Shown: positions 27,006 through 35,178 of the stretch, piece after piece
Layout of the letters: the number at the start of each line of letters is the position of its first letter
How positions within the stretch are numbered: position 1 is the first letter of the stretch
Assembly (NCBI RefSeq): GCF_001655615.1
Contig: NZ_CP011567.1
Location: 3,481,001-3,545,000, forward strand
Reading direction: 5' to 3'
DNA length: 64,000 nucleotides
Source: Pseudomonas sp. GR 6-02
GTDB lineage: Bacteria > Pseudomonadota > Gammaproteobacteria > Pseudomonadales > Pseudomonadaceae
Made by a program: the position numbers and the translations under genes
The notes under the pieces: model-generated
Told to the model about the DNA's origin: nothing
What the model saw: only the letters and a program-made list of their open reading frames with translations
The model's database searches: none

Positions 27006-27029
27006 GTAGCAGCTGCTACAAGCTGCTAC
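27006..27029. repeat. Short gtagcagctgctac palindromic repeat
   Basis: gtagcagctgctac followed at once by agctgctac. It is a degenerate copy of the repeat family seen at 40595 and 41631, located 30 bp after the YqaA stop. Confidence 0.5.
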
Positions 27030-27125
27030 AAAAAGAGTGCATCGCGAGGGGAATGGCTTGACTGCGTTTAATGTCACCCTAATCACGCCAATCCAGCATC
27101 GGCGGATTTCCTGTGGAGTTTCCCC

Positions 27126-28169
27126 ATGTCGCCCATCCTTTCCCGCTGGTTACCCGGCCTGCTGCTAACGGCGGCACTGCCGGTTCTCGTTTATGCCCAG
27201 AACCAGGCCCAGGCCGAAACACCAGAATACGGCCTGGAACTCCAGGGCTTTGACTACCCCTACACGGTCAAGCATTTCGCCTTTCAATCCCAGGGCAAAT
27301 CCCTGCAAATGGGCTACATGGACGTTGCCGCCCAAGGCAAGGCCAACGGCCGCAGCGTGGTGTTGATGCATGGCAAGAATTTCTGCACAGCCACCTGGGA
27401 CAGCTCGATCAAGGCACTGAGCGAGGCCGGTTACCGGGTCATCGCCCCGGACCAGATCGGCTTCTGCACCTCCAGTAAACCGGACCACTATCAGTACAGT
27501 TTCCAGCAACTGGCGAGCAACACTCAGCAACTGCTCAAAGCCCTCGGCATACAAAAGGCGACCCTGCTCGGCCACTCCACCGGCGGCATGCTCGCCACCC
27601 GCTATGCGCTGCAATACCCCGATCAGGTCGAACAACTGGCGCTGGTCAACCCCATCGGCCTGGAAGACTGGAAAGCCCTCGGCGTGCCATATCGCTCGGT
27701 CGATCAATGGTATGAGCGCGAGCTGAAAGTGACCGCGCAAGGTATTCATGACTACCAACGCACCACCTATTACGACGGCCGCTGGAAGCCCGAGTTTGAC
27801 CGCTGGGTGAACATGTACGCAGGCCTGGCCAAAGGACCGGGCAAAACAGCGGTGGCGTGGAACTCGGCGCTGATTTACGACATGATCTTCAACCAGCCGG
27901 TGTACTACGAGTTCAAGGACCTGAAAGTGCCGACCCTGCTGTTGATCGGCACCTCCGACACCACAGCCATCAACAAAGACATCGCACCGCCCGAGGTCAA
28001 GGCGAAAATCGGTCATTACGATGTACTCGGCAAGCAAGTGGCGAAGCTGGTCCCCCAGTCGACACTGATTGAATTCCCGGGTCTGGGCCACGCGCCGCAG
28101 ATGGAGGAGCCGGCGAAGTTTCATCAGGCGTTGCTCGGCTGGCTGAACAAAACCAATCCCGTTCGTTGA
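27126..28169 (+). CDS. Exported alpha/beta hydrolase
   Basis: A 347-residue alpha/beta-fold hydrolase with a signal peptide (about residues 1-30, cleavage near AQAQA-E). The nucleophile elbow is Gly-His-Ser151-Thr-Gly-Gly, the oxyanion region is LMHGKNFCTATWD, and the catalytic His322 lies in FPGLGHAPQMEEP. The acid is probably the Asp in IGTSDTT. This sequence type ('HGKNFC', 'IGFCxSSKP') recurs in proteobacterial periplasmic hydrolases of unknown substrate. TGGAG upstream of ATG. The next gene follows after 13 bp, suggesting co-transcription. Confidence 0.87.
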   Translation: MSPILSRWLPGLLLTAALPVLVYAQNQAQAETPEYGLELQGFDYPYTVKHFAFQSQGKSLQMGYMDVAAQGKANGRSVVLMHGKNFCTATWDSSIKALSEAGYRVIAPDQIGFCTSSKPDHYQYSFQQLASNTQQLLKALGIQKATLLGHSTGGMLATRYALQYPDQVEQLALVNPIGLEDWKALGVPYRSVDQWYERELKVTAQGIHDYQRTTYYDGRWKPEFDRWVNMYAGLAKGPGKTAVAWNSALIYDMIFNQPVYYEFKDLKVPTLLLIGTSDTTAINKDIAPPEVKAKIGHYDVLGKQVAKLVPQSTLIEFPGLGHAPQMEEPAKFHQALLGWLNKTNPVR

Positions 28170-28182
28170 TGAGGTAAGGCTG

Positions 28183-29136
28183 ATGGCGGTGCAGATTGCG
28201 GTGATCGATGACTGGCAGGACGTAGCGCGCGACGTGGTGGACTGGTCAGTGCTGGACAGCATCGGCCAGGTGAGTTTTATCCATGACTACCCGGCCGGTA
28301 ACGAAACCCTGGCCGAGCGCTTGGGCGCATTCGAGGTGATCTGTGTGATGCGCGAGCGCACCCGGTTCGACGAAGACCTGCTGCGCCGCTTGCCCACCCT
28401 CAAACTGTTGGTCACCGGCGGCATGCGCAACGCCGCCCTGGACCTTAAGGCCGCCGCCGCGCTGGGCATCCAGGTCTGCGGCACCGACAGCTACAAACAT
28501 GCCGCGCCAGAACTGACCTGGGCACTGATCATGGCTGCGACCCGCAACCTGGTGGCCGAAGCCAACGCCTTGCGCGCGGGCTTTTGGCAGCAAGGCCTGG
28601 GTGGCGACTTGCAGGGCAAGACGCTGGCGATCCTCGGCCTGGGCAGTATCGGTCAACGGGTTGCCCAATTCGGCCAGGTGTTCGGCATGCGCGTCATTGC
28701 GTGGAGTGAAAACCTCACCAGTGAACGAGCGGCCGAAGTCGGCGTGACCTATGTCAGCAAGCAGGAACTGTTCGAACAGGCTGATGTGCTGTCGGTCCAT
28801 CTGGTGCTCAGCGAGCGCAGCCGAGGGCTGGTGGACGCTCAGGCGCTGGACTGGATGAAGCCCACGGCATGGCTGGTCAATACCGCGCGCGGGCCGATTG
28901 TCGATGAAGCGGCACTGATCAAGTCCCTGCAGAAAAAACGCCTGGCGGGCGCAGCTCTGGACGTGTTCGAGCACGAGCCGCTGCCTCGCCATCATCCCTT
29001 CAGAACCCTGGACAATGTGTTGGCCACGCCCCATGTCGGGTACGTCAGCCGACAGAACTATCAGCTGTTCTTTTCGCAGATGATCGAGGACATTCAGGCT
29101 TGGGCGGCCGGGGCGCCGATTCGGTTGCTGGGCTGA
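28183..29136 (+). CDS. D-2-hydroxyacid dehydrogenase family protein
   Basis: A 317-residue NAD(P)-dependent 2-hydroxyacid dehydrogenase. The Rossmann motif ILGLGSIGQRVAQFGQVFGM is centred near residue 150; the catalytic Arg is in VNTARGPIVDE, the Glu in DVFEHEPLP and the His in ATPHVGYVS, so all three expected residues are present. It belongs to the SerA/phosphoglycerate-dehydrogenase-like branch, but is too short to carry an ACT domain. Probably in one transcript with the preceding hydrolase. Substrate unknown. Confidence 0.88.
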   Translation: MAVQIAVIDDWQDVARDVVDWSVLDSIGQVSFIHDYPAGNETLAERLGAFEVICVMRERTRFDEDLLRRLPTLKLLVTGGMRNAALDLKAAAALGIQVCGTDSYKHAAPELTWALIMAATRNLVAEANALRAGFWQQGLGGDLQGKTLAILGLGSIGQRVAQFGQVFGMRVIAWSENLTSERAAEVGVTYVSKQELFEQADVLSVHLVLSERSRGLVDAQALDWMKPTAWLVNTARGPIVDEAALIKSLQKKRLAGAALDVFEHEPLPRHHPFRTLDNVLATPHVGYVSRQNYQLFFSQMIEDIQAWAAGAPIRLLG

Positions 29137-29149
29137 GACGGCGTTATCG

Positions 29150-29222
29150 TTCTTCGCGGGCAAGCCGCGCGCCCACATGTGAAATGCATTCCCCTGTGAG
29201 AGCAAGGCCTGCCCGCGAAGAG
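29150..29222. repeat. REP-like inverted pair (cttcgcgggca type)
   Basis: cttcgcgggcaagccgcgcgc on the left and gcctgcccgcgaag on the right form an inverted pair about 50 bases apart, just after the dehydrogenase stop. It is a different repeat family from the gtggcgag type and may act as a transcription end. Confidence 0.65.
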
Positions 29223-29706
29223 TCCCTCAAATCCACCACACCCTCCTAAATCCTGCGCACCGCAATGGTGCAACCCCTATTCCATCGTGCCCAACTATCG
29301 TGACTTCCCGGTCCCGTCTTGACCCACCCAAAAAAACAAACCTGCCCTTCGTCGGTGCGTTTCCCCATAAAGCCCGTGTGTTTTGTACCCTCCCCCAACC
29401 GATTGTCGAACAATTTGTCCGGTTGACCACCCCGCTCTAGGTTCTGGCCTAGACTGTTTTCGGGGAATAAAACCGACTGGTCATTCGGTGAAATAAATAG
29501 AAACTTTTCGTATTGGCTTCAGGTCAGCTGAAAGGTAGGGCACAGCGACTGGTGCATTCCTTGCAACAGCCACTTCACCCATTGAGCTTCAGCGCATGGG
29601 CAGCACTTGCTCACCGATGCGTAGCGCGTTTGCGCCCGGCCACAGGAATTGGCCAACACCGTTTGTGCCAGGTTTGGAATCAGATCAACAACACGGGGAG
29701 ATGCAT
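29223..29706. other. Long leader region upstream of glgA
   Basis: About 480 bases without a convincing gene. It holds the probable glgA promoter (see 29449) and then some 250 bases of untranslated leader. No riboswitch-like or tRNA structure was recognised. An open frame running in phase into glgA from 29596 has no coding character and no ribosome binding site. Confidence 0.6.
29449..29455 (+). promoter_or_regulatory. Candidate RpoS-type -10 element for the glgA operon
   Basis: ctagact differs in one base from the stationary-phase sigma factor -10 consensus ctatact. It is preceded by ttgacc about 20 bases upstream and followed by an AT-rich start region. RpoS control of trehalose/glucan genes in pseudomonads is known from the literature; the site here is a prediction. 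Confidence 0.4.
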
Positions 29707-31293
29707 ATGATCAATACGGCGTTAGATGTTCAGGGAGAACGTGCTCATCAACAGGTCGGCGAAGCCAGCACCGTGGGAGCCCTTACCGCCAAATCGGTCA
29801 GCGTCCCGGTCACCAAGGCGTTGGCACCGGTAGTCCGTCAGAATCCCAACAAGAAAAAAGTGTTGTTCGTCACCTCGGAGATTGCCGATCTGGTGAAGAC
29901 CGGTGGCCTGGGAGACGTTTCCGCCGCGCTGCCGCGAGCCATGGCTCACCTGCACGATGTCCGGGTGTTGATCCCCGGTTACCCGCAAGTGCTGAACAGC
30001 GAAAATCCAATTCATATCATCGGTGAACTGGGCGGGCACGCCGCGTTGCCGCCCTGCAAGATCGGGCGCATGGACATGCCCGACGGCCTGGTCATTTACG
30101 TGTTGATCTGCCCTGAACTGTACGAGCGCGAAGGTTCGCCCTACGGCGCCAACAATGGCCGCGACTGGCCGGACAACCATATTCGTTTCGCCCGCCTGGG
30201 GCTTGCGGCCGCCGATATCGCCGCCAACCTCGCACAAATTCACTGGTGCCCGGATCTGGTGCATGCACACGATTGGCCCGCCGGCCTGGCCCCTGCCTAT
30301 ATGCACTGGCGTGGCCAACGCACCCCGACCCTGTTCACCATCCATAACCTGGCGTACCAAGGCGTCACCAGCCTCGGCTCATGCCCGGAACTTGGTATTC
30401 CCGTGCATGCCTTGCAGCAGGAAGGCATGGAGTTTTACGGCAAGATGTCGTTCCTCAAGGCTGGCATGGCCTACTCGAGCCACATCACCACCGTCAGCGC
30501 CACCTATGCCCAAGAAATCACCACGCCGGCCTTCGGCTGCGGCCTCGACGGTTTTCTCGCCGCCAAGACCCAGCAAGGTCTGCTCAGCGGGATTCCCAAT
30601 GGCATCGATGAAAGCTGGGACGCAGCCACCGATCCGCACCTGTTCCACCCGTTCGGCATCGGCGACTGGGACGGCAAAGCGGTCAACGCTGCGCACGTTC
30701 GCCGGTTATTCGGCCTGGATGATTCCGAAGGCCCGCTGTTCGCCGTGGTCTCGCGACTTGTCTACCAGAAAGGCCTGGACCTGACCGAAGCGGTGGCCGA
30801 ATACATTGTCGCCAATGGCGGCCAGATTGCGATCATCGGCCGTGGCGAACCGGAAGAAGAACAAGCCATGCGTGAGCTGGCGTTGCGCTTCCCCGGGCAA
30901 ATCGGCGTGCACATCGGCTTCAATGAAACCGACGCCCGCCGGATGTTTGCCGGCAGTGATTTCCTGCTGATGCCTTCGCGTTACGAACCTTGCGGCCTGA
31001 GCCAGATGTACGCCCAGCGCTTCGGTTCATTGCCGGTGGCGCGCAATACCGGCGGCCTGGCCGACACCATTGAAAACGGCGTGACCGGTTTTCTTTTCGA
31101 CGAATCCACCGTGGAGAGCTATCGCGAAGCCCTGAGCCGCGCGTTCAAGGTGTTCGCCTTCCCCGGCCTGCTCAACGCCATGCGTTGCCGGGCCATGGCG
31201 GCGCCTTTCAACTGGTGCAAGGCGGTCGAACCCTACGCCGAACTCTACGAACAACTGGTGGCTAAAGCGCTGGGTAAATCGGGCAAACAGTAA
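29707..31293 (+). CDS. glgA: Glycogen/starch synthase
   Basis: A 528-residue GT5 glycosyltransferase that elongates alpha-1,4-glucan from ADP-glucose. N-terminal signature VTSEIADLVKTGGLGDVSAALPRAM (the K-T-G-G-L-G-D-V ADP-glucose loop), HAHDWPAGLAPAY, FTIHNLAYQG, and C-terminal domain motifs SRLVYQKGLD and MPSRYEPCGLSQMYAQRFG (E-P-C-G-L). Of two close ATGs (29701, 29707) I chose 29707, which lies six bases after GGGGAG. There is an N-terminal extension of about 55 residues before the catalytic core. First gene of a co-directional run with treZ, malQ, treY, the DUF2934 gene and glgX. No glgC (ADP-glucose supply) is in the window. Confidence 0.93.
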   Translation: MINTALDVQGERAHQQVGEASTVGALTAKSVSVPVTKALAPVVRQNPNKKKVLFVTSEIADLVKTGGLGDVSAALPRAMAHLHDVRVLIPGYPQVLNSENPIHIIGELGGHAALPPCKIGRMDMPDGLVIYVLICPELYEREGSPYGANNGRDWPDNHIRFARLGLAAADIAANLAQIHWCPDLVHAHDWPAGLAPAYMHWRGQRTPTLFTIHNLAYQGVTSLGSCPELGIPVHALQQEGMEFYGKMSFLKAGMAYSSHITTVSATYAQEITTPAFGCGLDGFLAAKTQQGLLSGIPNGIDESWDAATDPHLFHPFGIGDWDGKAVNAAHVRRLFGLDDSEGPLFAVVSRLVYQKGLDLTEAVAEYIVANGGQIAIIGRGEPEEEQAMRELALRFPGQIGVHIGFNETDARRMFAGSDFLLMPSRYEPCGLSQMYAQRFGSLPVARNTGGLADTIENGVTGFLFDESTVESYREALSRAFKVFAFPGLLNAMRCRAMAAPFNWCKAVEPYAELYEQLVAKALGKSGKQ

Positions 31294-31306
31294 GAGGTTT
31301 TCAACG

Positions 31307-33103
31307 ATGCCGTTACGGACTCTTGAAACCTGGCCCCACGGCGCAATCATGCTGGACGCTGAACACACGCGTTTTGCCTTGTGGGCGCCAGATGCGTTTT
31401 ACGTCAGTCTTGAACTGGAAAACGGACAATCCCTGCCGCTGCTGCCTCAGGCCGACGGCTGGTTTGTGATCAAGACCCGCTGTCCCGCGGGTACCCGCTA
31501 CCGCTACAACATCGATGGCGAACTGGAGGTGCCGGACCCGGCCTCCCGCGCCCAGGCGGGCGATATCGACAGCCCCAGCGTGGTGGTCGATCCCCTCGCC
31601 TATCGCTGGCAACACACTGCCTGGCAAGGTCGGCCATGGAACGAGGCGGTGATCTACGAACTGCATGTTGGTGCGCTCGGCGGTTTCAGCGAGGTCGAGC
31701 AGCATCTGGCGCGCTTGGTCGAGTTGGGGATTACCGCCATCGAACTGATGCCGTTGGCGCAGTTTCCCGGCGAGCGCAATTGGGGCTATGACGGGGTTCT
31801 GCCTTACGCACCGCAGGCCTCCTACGGTTCGCCCGAACAACTCAAACACCTGATCGATACGGCCCACGGCTATGGCCTGGCGGTGATTCTCGACGTGGTC
31901 TACAACCACTTCGGCCCGGACGGCAATTACCTGCATCGCTACGCCAAAGGTTTTTTCCGCGAAGACCAACACACGCCGTGGGGCGCAGCCATCGACTTCC
32001 GCCGGCGCGAGGTGCGTGACTTCTTTATCGACAATGCGCTGATGTGGTTGCTGGAATACCGCTTCGACGGCCTGCGTCTGGATGCCGTGCACGCCATCGA
32101 AGACCCGGACTTCCTTCAAGAGCTGGCGCAACGGGTTCGCCAACATATCAATCCGGCGCGGCATGTGTGGCTGATGGCAGAAAACGAGCACAACCAGGCC
32201 AGCCTGCTGGAGCAAGGTTTCGACGCGCAATGGAACGACGACGGTCATAACGCCCTGCACGTGTTGCTTACCGGTGAAACCGATGCCTATTACGCCGACT
32301 ATGCCCAAAACCCCACCGAACAACTGGCCCGTTGCCTGAGCCAGGGCTTCGTGTTTCAAGGCCATATCACCCGCCACGGTACGCCGCGCGGTGAGCCGAG
32401 CGGTCACTTGCCGCCGACGGCCTTCGTGCTTTTTTTGCAGAACCACGACCAGATCGGCAACCGCGCCTTTGGCGAGCGCTTGCATCAACTGGCCCGGCCT
32501 GAGGCCCTCTGTGCCGCCACCGTGTTACTGCTGTTGTCGCCGATGATCCCGCTGATATTCATGGGCGATGAGTTCGCCGCCGAGCAACCGTTCCTGTTTT
32601 TCACCAGCCACCATGGTGAGCTGGCGGAGTTGGTGCGCGAAGGTCGACGCAACGAATTCGCGGCCTTCAGCGCCTTTGCCGACCCGCACAAACGCGAGCA
32701 GATTCCCGACCCGAACGCGATGCAGACTTTCGAAGCGTCGCGGCCGAAGCTGACCGCCACCCGGCAACCGGCCATTCATGAGCTGTATCGTCGACTGCTG
32801 CAAATCCGCCATCAACACATCATCCCGCACCTGCCCGGTGCCCACGCGCTGGGGGCGCAGGTACTGGCCGTGGGCGCGGTGACGGCGCGCTGGCGGTTGG
32901 GCGATGGCAGTCAGCTGCGCATTGACCTGAACCTCAGCGACGCAGCCGTGGTCCACTCCCCACAGGCCGACGCGACACTGCTGTTCGAATACCCGCCGCA
33001 CTCGGCCGGTCTGTTGGATCAGGGCACCCTTGCCCCGTATTGCGCGCTCGTCAGCCTCACAGCCGCAGCCCCTTTGCTACCCCCGGATGGAGAGCGACCA
33101 TGA
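31307..33103 (+). CDS. treZ: Malto-oligosyltrehalose trehalohydrolase
   Basis: A 598-residue GH13 enzyme that releases trehalose from maltooligosyl-trehalose made by TreY. An N-terminal CBM48-like beta domain (TRFALWAPDAFYVSLEL) precedes the barrel, whose catalytic residues are Asp259 in GLRLDAVHAIED, Glu292 in LMAENEHNQ and Asp381 in LQNHDQIGN. The ELHVGALGGFSEVEQHL stretch and PFLFFTSH after MGDEFAAEQ are typical of TreZ. 13 bp after glgA; its stop overlaps the malQ start (ATGA). Confidence 0.93.
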   Translation: MPLRTLETWPHGAIMLDAEHTRFALWAPDAFYVSLELENGQSLPLLPQADGWFVIKTRCPAGTRYRYNIDGELEVPDPASRAQAGDIDSPSVVVDPLAYRWQHTAWQGRPWNEAVIYELHVGALGGFSEVEQHLARLVELGITAIELMPLAQFPGERNWGYDGVLPYAPQASYGSPEQLKHLIDTAHGYGLAVILDVVYNHFGPDGNYLHRYAKGFFREDQHTPWGAAIDFRRREVRDFFIDNALMWLLEYRFDGLRLDAVHAIEDPDFLQELAQRVRQHINPARHVWLMAENEHNQASLLEQGFDAQWNDDGHNALHVLLTGETDAYYADYAQNPTEQLARCLSQGFVFQGHITRHGTPRGEPSGHLPPTAFVLFLQNHDQIGNRAFGERLHQLARPEALCAATVLLLLSPMIPLIFMGDEFAAEQPFLFFTSHHGELAELVREGRRNEFAAFSAFADPHKREQIPDPNAMQTFEASRPKLTATRQPAIHELYRRLLQIRHQHIIPHLPGAHALGAQVLAVGAVTARWRLGDGSQLRIDLNLSDAAVVHSPQADATLLFEYPPHSAGLLDQGTLAPYCALVSLTAAAPLLPPDGERP

Positions 33104-35178
33104 GCGATGCGCAACTGGAAATACTGGCCAGCCGAGCCGGCCTGGCCGTCGACTGGATCGACGCCAATGGCCGGCCACAGAAAGTCACGCCGGCGGTGCT
33201 GCGTTCAGTGCTGGCCGGGCTTGGCCATCCCGCCAGCACCGCCCAGGAAATCGACGCCAGCCTGCTGCAACTGCAGGAGGCACAGCAAACCCGGCACCTG
33301 CCGCCCCTGCTGACCTGCGACGTTGGTGTCGGTCTTGATCTGGCCCACTACTTTGCACCGCAAACCCCGTGTGAGATCCATCTCGAAGACGGCTCGCGGC
33401 TCAACCTCAAGCTCGATGACAACGCTGTTTTGCCCGGTTTGGTGCCGGTGGGTTATCAGCACGTCAGCATCGACGATCAGTCGTTCACCCTGGCGGTGGC
33501 GCCCGAGCGCTGCTACAGCGTCGGCGAAGCCGTTGACAGTCAAACCCCGCGCGCCTGGGGCCTGAGCGTGCAGTTGTATTCGCTGCGCCGCCCCGGCGAT
33601 GGCGGTTTCGGCGATACCCAGGCCCTCGAAGATCTGGCCCGAGTGGCCGGCGAACGGGGCGCCGAAGCATTAGCGATCAGCCCGCTGCATGCGATGTTCA
33701 GCGGCGACACCCAGCGCTACAGCCCTTACTCGCCGTCCAGCCGTCTGTTTCTCAATAGCCTGTACGCAGCGCCCGGCGCGATTCTCGGTGAGCGTGCCCT
33801 GCGCACCGCAATCGACGCCACGGGCCTGGCTGGCGAACTCAAGCATCTGGAAACCTTACAGCTCATCGACTGGCCCACCGCCGCCGAGGCCAAGCATCGC
33901 TTGCTGGAAGCCTTGTACGAAGGATTCACCCACGGCGCACACCCCTTGCATGCCGACTTCAGTAGCTTCCGTCACGCCGGTGGCGAAGCGCTGGAAAATC
34001 ATTGCCGCTTCGAAGCGATCCAGGAAGCCCGTGCAAGGCGCGGTGAAAGCCTCGACTGGCGCGAGTGGCCCGAGCAATGGCGTAACCCGCGCAGCGCCGC
34101 TCTGGCGCAATTTGCCGAAGAGAACTCGGCCCGCATCGGCTATTACGCATTCTGCCAATGGCTGATTGCGCGCAGCCTGGAGCGCGCACAAACCGCCGCC
34201 CGTGGTGCCGGCATGGGCATCGGCCTGATCGCCGACCTGGCGGTGGGCGCTGACGGCGGCGGCAGCCAGGCCTGGAGTCGCCAGGACGAATTACTCGCCT
34301 CGCTGACCGTGGGTGCGCCACCCGACATCCTCAACCGCACCGGCCAGGGCTGGGGGATTTCCGCGTTTTCACCCGAAGGCCTGGTGCGTAACGGCTTTCG
34401 CGCGTTCATCGAAATGCTGCGGGCCAATTTCGCCCATGCCGGCGGCCTGCGCATCGATCACGTCATGGGCCTGCAGCGGCTGTGGGTGATCCCTAAAGAC
34501 GCACCGCCCAGCGACGGAGCGTACCTTTATTATCCGGTGGATGATCTGCTGCGCCTTCTGACCCTCGAATCCCATCGGCATCAGGCCATCGTCCTCGGCG
34601 AAGACCTCGGCACCGTGCCTGATGGCCTGCGCGAAAAACTCATCGCGCGCTCAATCCTCGGCATGCGCGTGCTGTTGTTCGAACAGGACAACACACACTT
34701 CAAACCGATTCTCGACTGGCCGGACAACGCCCTGGCCACCACCAGCACCCACGACCTGCCGACGCTCAATGGCTGGTGGCATGGCCGCGATATCGACTGG
34801 AGCGCACGCCTGGGCCTGGTCGACGCCACGGGTGAAATCGAATGGCGTCAACATCGCGAACGCGAGCGCGAAGGCTTGCGCCGGGTGCTGAGCCAGGACC
34901 CACAGAACTTTCGCGAAGAGCACCATGAAACCGATCAGGTGCTCGACGCCGCCATCCGGTTCCTCGGGCATACCCGCGCGCCGCTGGTGTTGCTGCCGCT
35001 GGAAGATGCCCTGGGTATCGAACAGCAGGCCAACCTGCCCGGCACCACCGACACCCACCCCAACTGGTCCCGCCGATTGCCCGGCGACAGCGAAAGCCTG
35101 CTCGATGATCCGGACGCCGCCCGCCGCCTGGAACTGCTCGCCTGCGCGCGACTTCAGGCGGCCGAGCGTGACCAATGA
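33100..35178 (+). CDS. malQ: 4-alpha-glucanotransferase (amylomaltase)
   Basis: A 692-residue GH77 disproportionating enzyme that transfers maltooligosyl segments between alpha-glucans. Catalytic residues: Asp453 in GLRIDHVMGL, Glu501 in VLGEDLGTVP and Asp552 in TSTHDLPTLNGWW. The LSVQLYSLRRPGDGGFGD and ISPLHAMFSGD stretches mark the barrel start; about 165 residues precede it, as in proteobacterial MalQ. Start M-S-D-A-Q has GGAG upstream and overlaps the treZ stop; its own stop overlaps the treY start, so treZ-malQ-treY are translationally coupled. In this locus it probably recycles short chains left by GlgX and TreY/TreZ. Confidence 0.93.
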   Translation: MSDAQLEILASRAGLAVDWIDANGRPQKVTPAVLRSVLAGLGHPASTAQEIDASLLQLQEAQQTRHLPPLLTCDVGVGLDLAHYFAPQTPCEIHLEDGSRLNLKLDDNAVLPGLVPVGYQHVSIDDQSFTLAVAPERCYSVGEAVDSQTPRAWGLSVQLYSLRRPGDGGFGDTQALEDLARVAGERGAEALAISPLHAMFSGDTQRYSPYSPSSRLFLNSLYAAPGAILGERALRTAIDATGLAGELKHLETLQLIDWPTAAEAKHRLLEALYEGFTHGAHPLHADFSSFRHAGGEALENHCRFEAIQEARARRGESLDWREWPEQWRNPRSAALAQFAEENSARIGYYAFCQWLIARSLERAQTAARGAGMGIGLIADLAVGADGGGSQAWSRQDELLASLTVGAPPDILNRTGQGWGISAFSPEGLVRNGFRAFIEMLRANFAHAGGLRIDHVMGLQRLWVIPKDAPPSDGAYLYYPVDDLLRLLTLESHRHQAIVLGEDLGTVPDGLREKLIARSILGMRVLLFEQDNTHFKPILDWPDNALATTSTHDLPTLNGWWHGRDIDWSARLGLVDATGEIEWRQHREREREGLRRVLSQDPQNFREEHHETDQVLDAAIRFLGHTRAPLVLLPLEDALGIEQQANLPGTTDTHPNWSRRLPGDSESLLDDPDAARRLELLACARLQAAERDQ

